From assembly GCF_004798905.1 (NCBI RefSeq), contig NZ_SDMO01000001.1:496001-560000 (forward strand): a stretch of 64,000 nt of DNA, written 5' to 3'. Shown here piece by piece: positions 18,097-26,774 of this stretch. Source of the stretch: Halomonas borealis (lineage in GTDB: Bacteria > Pseudomonadota > Gammaproteobacteria > Pseudomonadales > Halomonadaceae). The notes beneath the pieces were generated by a model that was given only the letters and a program-made list of their open reading frames with translations, was not told the origin of the DNA and searched no databases. The position numbers were made by a program, and so were the translations under genes. The stretch's first letter is position 1. Each line of letters starts with the position of its first letter.

Positions 18097-18200
18097 GATA
18101 TTCATTTGGTGGAGCCTAGCGGGATCGAACCGCTGACCTCAACACTGCCAGTGTTGCGCTCTCCCAGCTGAGCTAAGGCCCCACTGTTGCTCGCCGACAT
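18060..18200. repeat. direct repeat, copy 1 (tRNA-Ala unit)
   Basis: This unit contains terminator, tRNA-Ala and upstream flank and is nearly identical to 18299-18441. Differences are single bases in the terminator loop and flank. It is a tandem duplication of a whole tRNA transcription unit. Confidence 0.85.
18107..18182 (-). tRNA. tRNA-Ala (GGC)
   Basis: A complete cloverleaf of 76 bases with encoded CCA. The anticodon loop CTGGCAG gives anticodon GGC, and the acceptor stem carries the G3-U70 pair that defines alanine tRNA. It is the first of two nearly identical copies. Confidence 0.95.
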
Positions 18201-18298
18201 TGCCTTGCGAGAACGAGGCGAATATTACGGTTTATCACTTCAGGCGTCAAGCCTTACCGTCCCGCTTTCCCTCACCACCGCTCAAGCATTCGGCCACG

Positions 18299-18337
18299 AA
18301 AAAGCCGCCCGATGCGGATGGCATCGGGCGGCTTTTC
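18299..18337 (-). terminator. terminator of the second tRNA-Ala gene
   Basis: The same GCCGCCCGATG/CATCGGGCGGC hairpin as the first copy, with a T-run on the minus strand. Confidence 0.78.
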
Positions 18338-18347
18338 GGTATTCATT

Positions 18348-18423
18348 TGGTGGAGCCTAGCGGGATCGAACCGCTGACCTCAACACTGCCAGTGTTGCGC
18401 TCTCCCAGCTGAGCTAAGGCCCC
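18348..18423 (-). tRNA. tRNA-Ala (GGC), second copy
   Basis: The tRNA body is identical to the first copy: anticodon GGC, G3-U70 pair, encoded CCA. Confidence 0.95.
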
Positions 18424-18626
18424 ACTGTTGCTCGCCGGCACTGCCTTGCGAGAACGAAGCGTATTCTATGGACTTTCTTTATGCTGGTCAATACCTTGAC
18501 GAGAAAAGTCATACCTCGTATGAGTGCCAATTCACCTTAGCAAAATGTTGTGCCACGCTAGGGGCTAATCATGGCTCGCCTAATCGATGCCGGCCACACT
18601 TCAATATCATCTCAGGAGCACCTGCC

Positions 18627-19274
18627 TTGATCAGGGTTCTCGTTGCCGACGACCACCACCTGGTAAGGACCAGCATCGCCCATCTACTCAGCGCCGAACC
18701 GGACATCAGCATCGTGGGCGAGGCCGCGGATGGCGAAGACGCCATCCGCCTGGCTCGCGAGCTCAAGCCCGACATCGTCTTGATGGACATCCGCATGCCT
18801 GGCATCGGTGGACTGGAAGCCACCCGCAAGATACACCGCTTCACCCAGGACATCCGCACCCTGGTGTTGACCGCCTTTCTCGAAGATACCTTCGCCCAGC
18901 GCCTGCTCGATGCCGGTGCCCACGGATTCATCAGCAAGGGATCCCAGCACGCCGAGATGGTAAGCGCGGTGCGCAGCGTGTTCGCCGGGCAACTCTATAT
19001 CAGCCCAGAGATCGCCCAACGCCTGGTGCTGTCGCGTATCGATGCCAGCGACAACCCCTTCGATCAGCTGTCCCAGCGCGAACTCCAGGTCGCGATGATG
19101 ATCGTCAACTGCCAGAAGGTCGCCGACATCGCCGATCGCATGTTCCTGAGCCCCAAGACGGTCAACACCTATCGCTACCGAATCTTCGAGAAGCTCGACG
19201 TACATTCCGATGTCGAACTGACCCATCTGGGGCTACGGCATGGCCTGGTCGATGGCTTCAGCGAGGTGGAATGA
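18627..19274 (+). CDS. uvrY: UvrY/GacA response regulator
   Basis: A 215-residue two-component regulator. The receiver domain has acidic DDHH at 8-11 and the phospho-acceptor Asp54 in VLMDIRMPGIGG; the C-terminal LuxR-type helix-turn-helix includes QKVADIADRMFLSPKTVNTYRYRIFEKL. The match to GacA is clear. The TTG start at 18627 gives the family start IRVLVADDHH and has AGGAG about 9 bases upstream; the longer in-frame reading from 18468 is not supported. Phosphorylated by BarA/GacS, it activates small regulatory RNAs of the Csr/Rsm system. The order with uvrC, pgsA and tRNAs is the conserved one. Confidence 0.92.
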   Translation: MIRVLVADDHHLVRTSIAHLLSAEPDISIVGEAADGEDAIRLARELKPDIVLMDIRMPGIGGLEATRKIHRFTQDIRTLVLTAFLEDTFAQRLLDAGAHGFISKGSQHAEMVSAVRSVFAGQLYISPEIAQRLVLSRIDASDNPFDQLSQRELQVAMMIVNCQKVADIADRMFLSPKTVNTYRYRIFEKLDVHSDVELTHLGLRHGLVDGFSEVE

Positions 19275-19331
19275 CCCGTCCGGCAGCGAGTCTGATAGGA
19301 TAGCCGCCCATCCTCGTCATAACGCCGCCCG

Positions 19332-21146
19332 ATGAGTTTCGATTCGCGTCATTTCCTCGCCACCGTTACCGAAGCCCCCGGCGTCTATCGCATGCTCGAC
19401 GCAGGCGGCGAGACGCTCTATGTCGGCAAGGCTCGGCGCCTCAAGGCGCGCCTGGCCAGCTACTTCCGTGGCGCACTGAACGCCAAGACCCAGGCACTGG
19501 TCACCCGCATCGCCGACATCCAGGTCACCGTCACCAACAGCGAGACCGAAGCACTGCTGCTCGAGCAGACCCTGATCAAGGAGCAGCGCCCTCCCTATAA
19601 CATCCTGTTGCGCGACGATAAGTCATACCCCTTCGTGTTCGTCACCGACCGCCACCCCTTCCCGGCCCTGGAATACAAGCGGGCCCGCGCTCGCCACGAC
19701 GACGGACGCTACCTGGGCCCCTACCCCAGCAGCACCGCGGTGCGCGAGAGCTTGTCGCTGATGCAGAAGATCTTTCGCATCCGCAACTGCGAAGACAGCG
19801 TCTTCGCCCATCGCACCCGCCCCTGCCTGCAATATCAGATCCATCGCTGCAGCGCGCCATGCGTGGGCCATATCTCGGAGGACGACTATCGGCGCGACCT
19901 CGACCACGCCATCCAGTGCCTGGAAGGCAAGAGTGAGGCGGTCACCCGAGAGCTGACCCGCGACATGGAGACGGCCAGCGAGGCCCTCGAATTCGAGGAA
20001 GCCGCCCGGCTGCGCGACCAGATCCAGCAGCTTCGCCAACTCCAGCAGCGCCAGTTCGTCGATACCGGCAGCGGCGACGCCGATGTTTTCGCCCTGGCGT
20101 CACGCCCTGGCGCCCTCTGTATCTCGGTGCTGACCATTCGCCAGGGCCGGCTGCTCGGCGCCCGCCATCACCAGCCGACCAACGGCCTGGATCTCGGTCC
20201 CGAGGCCTTGCTCGGCGAATTCGTCAGCCAGTTCTATCTCGGCCAGCCACGCGAGATTCCCAGCGAGGTCATCACCAGCCATCCGCTGCCCGACGCCGAA
20301 TTGCTGGCCCAGGCGCTGGGCGAGCATGCCGGCAAACGCATCCGCGTCACCGACCAGGTGCGCAGCCACCGTGCCCAGTGGCAGGAACTAGCCCACACCA
20401 ACGCCGAGCAGCAACTAGCCGGCCAACTGGCCAACCAGACCCAGCTGGCCAAGCGCTTCGAGGCGTTGCGCGAGGCACTCGGCCTCGGGCAGGCGCCGGA
20501 GCGCCTGGAATGCTTCGACATCAGCCACAGCCAGGGCGAGGCCACCGTGGCCTCCTGCGTGGTGTTCGATGCCGATGGCCCACGTAAGTCCGACTACCGC
20601 CGCTTCAACATCGACGGCATCGAGCCCGGCGACGACTACGCCGCCATGCACCAGGCCCTGACCCGCCGCTTCCGGCGGCTCGCCGACGGCGAAGGCACGC
20701 GGCCAGACATCCTGGTCGTCGACGGCGGCAAGGGGCAGCTCAACATGGCCCGCGAGGTGTTCGCCGAGCTCGGGGTAAGCGACGTGATGCTGCTGGGCGT
20801 AGCCAAGGGCAGCACCCGCAAGGCCGGGCTGGAGATCCTCTATCTCGAGACAGCCGACCACACCCTCGACCTCGACGCCACCTCGCCGGCGCTGCACCTG
20901 CTGCAGCATATCCGCGACGAGTCTCACCGCTTCGCCATCACCGGCCACCGAACCAAGCGTGACAAGGCGCGCCGCACCTCCACGCTGGAAGACATCCCCG
21001 GCGTCGGGGCACGACGCCGGCGCGAATTGCTGCGCTTCTTCGGCGGCCTGCAGGGCGTCCGCCAGGCCAACCGCGACGAACTCGCCCGGGTTCCCGGTAT
21101 CAGCACGACCTTGGCCGAGACGATTCACCGCGCCCTGCATGGCTGA
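19332..21146 (+). CDS. uvrC: excinuclease ABC subunit C
   Basis: Full-length (604 residues) nucleotide-excision repair nuclease. The N-terminal GIY-YIG domain (PGVYRMLD, LYVGKARRLK) makes the 3' cut. It is followed by a UVR motif (about 200-235, EFEEAARLRDQI), the RNase H-like domain for the 5' cut (CFDISHSQGE, VDGGKGQ) and a C-terminal helix-hairpin-helix (LEDIPGVGARRRRELLRFFGG). The 29 bases at its 3' end are repeated exactly 100 bases downstream. Confidence 0.97.
   Translation: MSFDSRHFLATVTEAPGVYRMLDAGGETLYVGKARRLKARLASYFRGALNAKTQALVTRIADIQVTVTNSETEALLLEQTLIKEQRPPYNILLRDDKSYPFVFVTDRHPFPALEYKRARARHDDGRYLGPYPSSTAVRESLSLMQKIFRIRNCEDSVFAHRTRPCLQYQIHRCSAPCVGHISEDDYRRDLDHAIQCLEGKSEAVTRELTRDMETASEALEFEEAARLRDQIQQLRQLQQRQFVDTGSGDADVFALASRPGALCISVLTIRQGRLLGARHHQPTNGLDLGPEALLGEFVSQFYLGQPREIPSEVITSHPLPDAELLAQALGEHAGKRIRVTDQVRSHRAQWQELAHTNAEQQLAGQLANQTQLAKRFEALREALGLGQAPERLECFDISHSQGEATVASCVVFDADGPRKSDYRRFNIDGIEPGDDYAAMHQALTRRFRRLADGEGTRPDILVVDGGKGQLNMAREVFAELGVSDVMLLGVAKGSTRKAGLEILYLETADHTLDLDATSPALHLLQHIRDESHRFAITGHRTKRDKARRTSTLEDIPGVGARRRRELLRFFGGLQGVRQANRDELARVPGISTTLAETIHRALHG
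21114..21142 (+). repeat. 29-base direct repeat at the uvrC 3' end, copy 1
   Basis: Bases encoding the last residues of UvrC ([10 protein letters not shown]) recur identically at 21214-21242. Confidence 0.9.
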
Positions 21147-21213
21147 AGACCCTCGGACAGGATCACGAGTAGCGCACCATGATGCCCGGCATCAGCCGCT
21201 CTCCCACCGGGCA

Positions 21214-21242
21214 GCCGAGACGATTCACCGCGCCCTGCATGG
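21214..21242 (+). repeat. 29-base direct repeat, copy 2 (non-coding)
   Basis: An exact copy of the uvrC end, 100 bases downstream, again followed by a stop codon. It is a remnant of a local duplication or rearrangement between uvrC and pgsA. Confidence 0.9.
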
Positions 21243-21314
21243 ATGAGTGTCGCCGAGCCGGATAGAATGGCCGGATATTTCGTGCTCCCACCTCAGGTAA
21301 GGACCGCAGCTTCG

Positions 21315-21863
21315 ATGAACATCCCCAACCTCCTGACCCTGGCCAGAATCGTCTTCATTCCCTTGCTGGTCGCGCTGTTCTACCTGCCGTTCTCCTGGAG
21401 CATGCTGGCCGCCGGGGCGCTGTTCGGCCTGGCCTCGATCACCGATTGGCTGGATGGCTACCTGGCCCGACGCTGGAATCAGTCGACCCCCTTCGGCGCC
21501 TTCCTCGACCCGGTCGCCGACAAGTTGATGGTGGCCGTCGCCCTGGCGCTGTTGATCGAACGTTACGATGCCAGCTGGCTGACACTCCCCGCGTTGGTGA
21601 TCATCGGCCGCGAAATCGTCATCTCGGCGCTGCGCGAATGGATGGCCGAGATGGGCAAGCGTGGCAGCGTCGCGGTCTCATGGATCGGCAAGGTGAAGAC
21701 CGCCCTGCAGATGATTGCCTTGCTGCTTCTGCTGGGGTTCGCGCCGGGCACGCCGATCGCCGTCATCGGCATCGCCACCCTCTATGCCGCCGCCCTTTTG
21801 ACCCTGTGGTCGATGATCCAATACCTGCGTGCCGCCTGGCCCCATCTCAGCGATTCGATGTAA
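21315..21863 (+). CDS. pgsA: CDP-diacylglycerol--glycerol-3-phosphate 3-phosphatidyltransferase
   Basis: A 182-residue inner-membrane enzyme with the CDP-alcohol phosphatidyltransferase motif visible as [10 protein letters not shown], then [11 protein letters not shown] (metal-binding Asp residues at about 55-80), and four or so membrane helices. It makes phosphatidylglycerophosphate, the first committed step to phosphatidylglycerol and cardiolipin. AAGGA precedes ATG 21315; a longer in-frame reading from 21243 would start within the repeat and is unlikely. Confidence 0.94.
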   Translation: MNIPNLLTLARIVFIPLLVALFYLPFSWSMLAAGALFGLASITDWLDGYLARRWNQSTPFGAFLDPVADKLMVAVALALLIERYDASWLTLPALVIIGREIVISALREWMAEMGKRGSVAVSWIGKVKTALQMIALLLLLGFAPGTPIAVIGIATLYAAALLTLWSMIQYLRAAWPHLSDSM

Positions 21864-21883
21864 GGGTGAAACGCGAAAAGCGT

Positions 21884-21911
21884 TTGACAGTCACCGACTT
21901 ATCCGTATAAT
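21884..21911 (+). promoter_or_regulatory. sigma-70 promoter of the tRNA-Gly/Cys/Leu cluster
   Basis: TTGACA (21884-21889) and TATAAT (21906-21911) are perfect consensus hexamers with a 16-base spacer. They lie 15 bases before tRNA-Gly, followed by a GC-rich discriminator as in stable RNA promoters. Confidence 0.85.
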
Positions 21912-21926
21912 ACCTCCTCGAGTCAA

Positions 21927-22001
21927 GCGGGAATAGCTCAGTGGTAGAGCATCGCCTTGCCAAGGCGAGGGTCGCGAGTTCGAATCTCGTTTCCCGCTCC
22001 A
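21927..22001 (+). tRNA. tRNA-Gly (GCC)
   Basis: Complete tRNA with acceptor GCGGGAA/TTCCCGC, anticodon loop TTGCCAA (GCC) and encoded CCA. Confidence 0.96.
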
Positions 22002-22106
22002 CTCTTTTCGACAAGCGTATCGCCGAAAAGACTGATTCGAACGGATCAACGCGCAAGACAGTCATCTCGTCTTCGCTTCATCCCCTATGGATGACACGAT
22101 CCTTGA

Positions 22107-22180
22107 GGCTGGATGGCAGAGTGGTTATGCAGCGGACTGCAACTCCGCGTACGCCGGTTCGATTCCGGCTTCAGCCTCCA
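22107..22180 (+). tRNA. tRNA-Cys (GCA)
   Basis: Complete tRNA starting GGCTGGATGG with anticodon GCA in the loop CTGCAAC, T-arm GGTTCGATTCC and encoded CCA. Confidence 0.95.
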
Positions 22181-22209
22181 TCATTCCTATAGCTGTATGC
22201 TCGAACCCC

Positions 22210-22296
22210 GCCCGGATGGCGAAATTGGTAGACGCAAGGGACTTAAAATCCCTCGGTGGCAACACCGTGCCGGTTCGAGCCCGGCTCCGGGCACCA
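22210..22296 (+). tRNA. tRNA-Leu (TAA)
   Basis: An 87-base class II tRNA with a long variable arm. The anticodon loop CTTAAAA gives TAA, and CCA is encoded. It completes the Gly-Cys-Leu cluster that usually follows pgsA. Confidence 0.96.
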
Positions 22297-22344
22297 TGAT
22301 TTCCCGACTCGCCATGGGCTGACCTTTCGACGGTACCCCTCCCC

Positions 22345-23484
22345 ATGAAGCTGGTGCGCCCGCTCCTCGATCCTTACTTCACCAATCAGCACCGCCGTAT
22401 CCTTCATGTGATGCGCGTCGCCCTGGCGCTGATCATTACCTACGCGATCACCATGCCCTTCGACCTGCCGCACCGCGGCTGGGCGCTGGTCAGCACCGTC
22501 ATGGTGATGGGCAACCTGCCCCACATCGGCGGCGTGCTCGACAAAGGGCGCCAACGCCTGCTGGGAACTCTGCTCGGCGCCCTCTGGGGGCTACTGCTGA
22601 TCGTCATCCCGCTGCCTTGGCCTGGCCTGATTCCCGCCGGCGCCTTGGTCGGCATCGCCGCGGTTACCTGGCTCACCTTCGCGAAACGTTACGGATACGG
22701 CGGACTGATGTTCGCCATCAGCCTGCTGCTGGTCATCGGCGGCAGCACGCCAGAGCTGCATGCCGCGCTATGGCGGAGCTTCAACGTGTTGCTGGGCACC
22801 CTGATCGGCATCGGCGTCACCGTGTTGGTGCTGCCCCACAAGGCCACCGACCTCTTGCGCTTCGCCCTGGCCGACCACCTGGACCACATGGCCCGGCTCT
22901 ATCACGCCCACACCTCGGCCGGCGCGCCCCTCGACAGAGAGCCCGACGTGGATACCCACGAACTGCTCAAGGGCTGCAGCAAGCTGCTGGTCAAGCAGCG
23001 TGGCCTGGTGGATGCCATCCATCGCGAGAATCGCCTGACCCGAGTCGAGCTGGATCGGCTCATCTCCCTCCAGCGCCGCATGTTCTCGACCATCGAGCTA
23101 CTCCTGGAGACACACTGGAACACCCGGGCCGGACACGAGCGCATCGACGCCATGCACGGCTTGCGCGGCCAGCAGCACGCCCTGGCGCGCGGCATCGGCA
23201 CCCTGGCCTTCCAGGTCCGCACCGGGCACCCCATCGAGGTCGATCTCGCTCCCTTCGACCTCCAGCGCCACGCCGACCTCGCCGGCGACGCCTACGCCGA
23301 GGACGGCAGGCGCCTGTTCAGCCCCAGCGGCTACCTGTGGCTCAACCGTGAGCTGGGGCGCCTGACCGGCGAGCTCGTCGAGCAACTGGGCAGCCTCGAG
23401 CGCCTGCCCAGCCGTCGCCTACGCCAGGGGGCATCGCGCCACGGCCTGATCGAGCCTCACGATGCCGGAAAATCGCCGCGGTAA
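22345..23484 (+). CDS. FUSC-family inner-membrane transporter-like protein
   Basis: This 379-residue protein has about six N-terminal hydrophobic segments (about 20-175, including GWALVSTVMVMGNLPHIGGV and RLLGTLLGALWG) that match the fusaric-acid-resistance (FUSC) fold, then a soluble helical C-terminal half. It is about half the length of classical FUSC exporters such as YccS/AaeB, so it may form a dimeric pore. Substrate unknown; aromatic acids are typical. The ribosome binding site is weak. It is followed by nadB in the same direction. Confidence 0.75.
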   Translation: MKLVRPLLDPYFTNQHRRILHVMRVALALIITYAITMPFDLPHRGWALVSTVMVMGNLPHIGGVLDKGRQRLLGTLLGALWGLLLIVIPLPWPGLIPAGALVGIAAVTWLTFAKRYGYGGLMFAISLLLVIGGSTPELHAALWRSFNVLLGTLIGIGVTVLVLPHKATDLLRFALADHLDHMARLYHAHTSAGAPLDREPDVDTHELLKGCSKLLVKQRGLVDAIHRENRLTRVELDRLISLQRRMFSTIELLLETHWNTRAGHERIDAMHGLRGQQHALARGIGTLAFQVRTGHPIEVDLAPFDLQRHADLAGDAYAEDGRRLFSPSGYLWLNRELGRLTGELVEQLGSLERLPSRRLRQGASRHGLIEPHDAGKSPR

Positions 23485-23512
23485 CGCCCGCGTCCCGAAA
23501 GGACCTGCCCCC

Positions 23513-25099
23513 ATGCCCGACAGCACCCACGAGACCCTGATCATCGGCGGCGGCATCGCCGGACTGGTACTGGCCCTGGAAATCGCCGACCGGCGCCCCG
23601 TGACACTGCTGCAGCCCTCCCGCGAGGCCTTCGGGGCCAGCCGCTGGGCCCAGGGCGGGATCGCCGCCGTGCTCTCGCCGGACGACGATGTCGAAGCGCA
23701 TGTCGCCGACACTCTGGTCGCCGGCGACGGCCTGTGCGACGAGGCCGCGGTGCGCTTCACCATCGAACAAGGCCCCGCCGCCATCGACTGGCTACTATCA
23801 CTCGGCGTGCCCTTCACCCCCGACGATGACCCGGCGGCCCGCTACCCGTATCACCTGACCCGGGAAGGCGGCCATGGCGCGCGCCGCATCATCCATGCCG
23901 ATGATGCCACCGGGCGCGCGGTGGTCGAGACCCTGCATCATCACGTCACGCGTCATCCCGGCATCCGCCTGCGCAGCGACCTGACCGCCATCGGCCTGAT
24001 CGGCGATAGCGCCGGCCAGTGTCGCGGGGCCCGCTGCCTCGACGAGCACGGCCGGCGGGTCGAGTTACTGGCGGCCGATACCGTGCTGGCCACCGGCGGC
24101 GCCAGCGGCCTGTTCCGCCATACGACCAGCCCCGCCCCGGCCTGCGGCGAAGGCATGATCATGGCCGCCGAGCTCGGCGCCGAACTGATGAACCTGGAAT
24201 TCCAGCAGTTTCATCCCACCTGTCTCTTCGATCCCGAGGGCGCCCCCTTCTTGATCAGCGAAGCCGTGCGCGGCGAGGGGGGACGACTGCTCGACGCCAA
24301 CGGCCGGCGCTTCATGCCCGAGATCGATCCACGCGCCGAGCTAGCCCCCCGCGACGTGGTCGCCCGCGCCATCGACGCCGAGATGCAACGCGGCGGCCAC
24401 ACTCACGTGTGGCTCGACATACGTCACCTGGGCGACGCCGCCATTCGCCATCATTTCCCCACCATCCACGCTCACTGTACCGCGCGCGGCCTCGATATCG
24501 CCGCCGAGCCGATTCCGGTCGTGCCGGCGGCCCACTACAGCTGCGGCGGCGTGCGCACCGACCTCGAGGGCGCCACCACGGTGCCGCGCCTGCATGCGGT
24601 GGGAGAAGTGGCCGGCACCGGCCTGCACGGCGCCAATCGCATGGCCAGCAACTCACTGCTGGAATGCCTGGCCTTCGCCCGCAGCTGTGCCCGGAAGTTG
24701 CGCGATGCCACACCGCTCGAGGAGGCGCCGCTCATCCCCTGGCGTCCCGGCGCCACCCCCTTGCCGGCGGCAGAATCCCAGACATACCTCGCCGAGGTGC
24801 GCGCGATCATGAGCGAGAAGGTCGCCATCGTGCGCCATGATGCGGGGCTGGAAAGCGCCTCGCGGCGCCTCGCCGAGCTCGCCGAACAGCTGGCGCCACA
24901 CCGCGCCGAGACCGCCCCCAGCATCGCCCATGCCCGGCTGTGGCACGCCCTTCGCCTGGCCCGCCTCACGGTGGCCAGCGCCCAGGCACGCCGCGAGTCC
25001 CGCGGCCTGCACTTCAATCCCGACTGCCCGACGCATGGTAATCCGGCACCGCGGCCCTCGCGGATCCACCTCGACGACCCGGCGCCGACGGTCGACTGA
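23513..25099 (+). CDS. nadB: L-aspartate oxidase
   Basis: The 528-residue flavoprotein has FAD motif IIGGGIAGL near the N terminus, SRWAQGGIAAVL, the active-site region EFQQFHPT, EAVRGEGGRLLDANG, and PAAHYSCGG plus NRMASNSLLEC near the FAD-binding end. It oxidises L-aspartate to iminoaspartate, the first step of NAD synthesis with NadA. The start at 23513 has AAAGGA upstream and matches the family; an in-frame start at 23462 overlaps the preceding gene. The neighbouring sdhE/cptA genes are also next to nadB in Pseudomonas. Confidence 0.95.
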   Translation: MPDSTHETLIIGGGIAGLVLALEIADRRPVTLLQPSREAFGASRWAQGGIAAVLSPDDDVEAHVADTLVAGDGLCDEAAVRFTIEQGPAAIDWLLSLGVPFTPDDDPAARYPYHLTREGGHGARRIIHADDATGRAVVETLHHHVTRHPGIRLRSDLTAIGLIGDSAGQCRGARCLDEHGRRVELLAADTVLATGGASGLFRHTTSPAPACGEGMIMAAELGAELMNLEFQQFHPTCLFDPEGAPFLISEAVRGEGGRLLDANGRRFMPEIDPRAELAPRDVVARAIDAEMQRGGHTHVWLDIRHLGDAAIRHHFPTIHAHCTARGLDIAAEPIPVVPAAHYSCGGVRTDLEGATTVPRLHAVGEVAGTGLHGANRMASNSLLECLAFARSCARKLRDATPLEEAPLIPWRPGATPLPAAESQTYLAEVRAIMSEKVAIVRHDAGLESASRRLAELAEQLAPHRAETAPSIAHARLWHALRLARLTVASAQARRESRGLHFNPDCPTHGNPAPRPSRIHLDDPAPTVD

Positions 25100-25106
25100 G
25101 GCGCCA

Positions 25107-25130
25107 CGCCCCGTCGCCCGTCACGGGGCG
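25107..25130. terminator. hairpin between nadB and cptA-like gene
   Basis: CGCCCCGT pairs with ACGGGGCG between convergent genes. There is no T-run, so termination is only likely. Confidence 0.45.
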
Positions 25131-25218
25131 AGCCACACGCAGTCATCCCGGCGTCATCGATACGCAGCGGGCCCAACACAGCAGGCCGGAGAGATGCCGC
25201 GGGGCTGGCCCACGCGGC

Positions 25219-25617
25219 TCAAGGAAGGGAATGAAGCACCTTGCGCAATTGGCGCAGGGCCTCAGGGTCGGCGCTGTCGGGCCATAGCCAGAGCCGCCTT
25301 TCGGCGAGGCGCAGGCCGATCAGCCACGGACCCAGGTAGTCACAGCGTAGCGGCATGTCCTGCCAGGCCATGCCGACTTCGCCCCGCCAGGTGGCCAGCG
25401 GCGCCGCCCCTTCACGAGGCTCGCATCGCAGCACCCCTTGCGGGCGTCGTCGTGCCGCATCGGCCACCACCGCGACCAGCAGCCCCGCCGCCAGCAGCGT
25501 CGCCCACCCGGGCGCATGCCGGGCCAGCACCACCACCACGCCCAAGGCCGCCAGGCCCTGGGCGAGCAGTGCCAGTCTAGAGGTTACGATAGTGATCGTT
25601 ATCGGTGCTCTCGGCAT
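25219..25617 (-). CDS. CptA/YgfX-like small membrane protein
   Basis: A 132-residue protein with two adjacent hydrophobic segments near the N terminus (about 13-55) and a short soluble domain containing WQDMPLRCDYLGPWLIGLRL. Position immediately after sdhE, size and topology match YgfX/CptA, the partner once described as a toxin of the SdhE (CptB) pair. The primary sequence is divergent, so the call rests mainly on synteny. ATG 25617 would overlap sdhE by 41 bases, and the true start is uncertain. Confidence 0.6.
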   Translation of the reverse strand: MPRAPITITIVTSRLALLAQGLAALGVVVVLARHAPGWATLLAAGLLVAVVADAARRRPQGVLRCEPREGAAPLATWRGEVGMAWQDMPLRCDYLGPWLIGLRLAERRLWLWPDSADPEALRQLRKVLHSLP

Positions 25618-25870
25618 GCTCGACGATCATCTTGACGATGCGACGGCGCTCGGGATCCTCGGGCCACTCGCGACGCATCAGCCAGGCGAAGAGGTCTTGA
25701 TCCTCCTCGTCGATCAGCGACCGATAGACGGCCTGATCGTGCTCGTCGAGTCCATCGTAACGCTGCTCGAGGAAAGGAATCAGCAGCAGGTCGAGTTCCC
25801 ACATGCCACGTCGGGAGTGCCAGTAGAGGCGCTTGCGAAGGGTGGCTGCCGCGGACGAATCATCGTTCAA
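25577..25870 (-). CDS. sdhE: succinate dehydrogenase flavinylation factor SdhE
   Basis: A 97-residue protein with the hallmark RRGMWELD (RGxxE) motif near residue 20, then FLEQRYDGLDEHDQAVYRSL and DLFAWLMRREWP. SdhE helps attach FAD covalently to SdhA and FrdA. The TTG start at 25870 has GAGG about 6 bases upstream and gives the expected length; the in-frame reading extends further upstream but has no family similarity there. It is divergent from ihfB. Confidence 0.88.
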   Translation of the reverse strand: MNDDSSAAATLRKRLYWHSRRGMWELDLLLIPFLEQRYDGLDEHDQAVYRSLIDEEDQDLFAWLMRREWPEDPERRRIVKMIVEHAESTDNDHYRNL

Positions 25871-26029
25871 GATCGGCCTCGTTGATCCAATGAGTGTGTC
25901 CACAGTATACCCGAGCCATCCACCCTCGACAGCCCGCCCGTCACCTTGCTCATCTACCGCTACACGACGGCGACCCACACTGCCCCCGACGCGACGACGG
26001 CACGCTGCTTGCGTGTAAAGGCTAGTGCG

Positions 26030-26058
26030 TTGTTTTATCGAAAGTTGCACAGTATGCT
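26030..26058 (+). promoter_or_regulatory. probable sigma-70 promoter of ihfB
   Basis: TTGTTT (26030-26035) and TATGCT (26053-26058) are separated by 17 bases, 58 bases before the ihfB start and in locally AT-richer DNA. Confidence 0.45.
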
Positions 26059-26115
26059 TTGAGAAACGATCGCCCTGCGCCCCACCGCCGGATCAGGACA
26101 GCACGGAGAGAGCCG

Positions 26116-26412
26116 ATGACCAAGTCCGAACTGATCGAACAGATTGCCACGCGACAGCCCGAACTCCCCGTCAAGGACATCGAAGCCGCCGTGCGGCTGC
26201 TCCTGGATGACATCACCGACACCCTGGCAGACGGCGGTCGTGTCGAGATACGCGGGTTTGGCAGCTTCTCGCTGCACTATCGCGAGCCGCGCGTCGGCCG
26301 CAACCCCAAGACCGGTGAGCCCGTCGATCTCGATGGCAAGTTCGTGCCGCACTTCAAGCCCGGCAAGGAACTGCGCGAGCAGGTGGATGCCAGCCGCGCC
26401 CTCGGTTATTGA
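26116..26412 (+). CDS. ihfB: integration host factor subunit beta
   Basis: A 98-residue DNABII protein beginning [15 protein letters not shown]. The beta-arm sequence [28 protein letters not shown] includes the proline that intercalates DNA. With IHF alpha it bends DNA at specific sites. The start at 26116 has GGAGAG about 6 bases upstream. The usual neighbour rpsA is absent upstream; sdhE is divergent there instead. lapA and lapB follow as in other gammaproteobacteria. Confidence 0.96.
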   Translation: MTKSELIEQIATRQPELPVKDIEAAVRLLLDDITDTLADGGRVEIRGFGSFSLHYREPRVGRNPKTGEPVDLDGKFVPHFKPGKELREQVDASRALGY

Positions 26413-26466
26413 CGGGCGCCTCCGGCCGCCTTTCCCTCTCATCCCACACGACACGGGGACTCACAC

Positions 26467-26772
26467 ATGCGTTGGCTCAAAGGCCTGTTCCTGGCCATCA
26501 TCCTGCTGGTGGTGCTGCTGACCGGCATCCTCTTCGCCGTCAATAATCAACAGGCACTGCCCCTCAACCTGATCTGGATCGAACTGCCGTCGGCATCGCT
26601 CTCCGTGTGGTTGCTGGCCAGCCTGGTCGTCGGGGTACTGCTGGGCATGCTCGCCATGGGCGGCGTCTATCTGCGCCTGCGCACCCTGCTGACCCGCGCC
26701 CAGCGCCATAACCAGCAGCAGCGCAAGGAACTCGACAAGCTGCGCGTCCAGGAGATGAAGGAACTGTCCTGA
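26467..26772 (+). CDS. lapA: LapA-family envelope protein (DUF1049)
   Basis: The 101-residue protein has two membrane segments (about 5-25 and 43-65) and a cytoplasmic basic coiled tail (LRTLLTRAQRHNQQQRKELD). LapA and LapB are co-encoded and act at the inner membrane in lipopolysaccharide assembly. It ends 2 bases before lapB starts. Confidence 0.9.
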   Translation: MRWLKGLFLAIILLVVLLTGILFAVNNQQALPLNLIWIELPSASLSVWLLASLVVGVLLGMLAMGGVYLRLRTLLTRAQRHNQQQRKELDKLRVQEMKELS

Positions 26773-26774
26773 GC

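Larger units (their letters stand above)
18299..18441. repeat. direct repeat, copy 2 (tRNA-Ala unit)
   Basis: Second copy of the tRNA-Ala transcription unit, offset about 241 bases from the first. Similarity stops just beyond the 5' flank of the tRNA. Confidence 0.85.

Noticed and set aside
18060-18441. A CRISPR-like repeat signal
   Set aside because: The two long repeats are duplicated tRNA units with terminators. No short regularly spaced repeats occur anywhere in the window.
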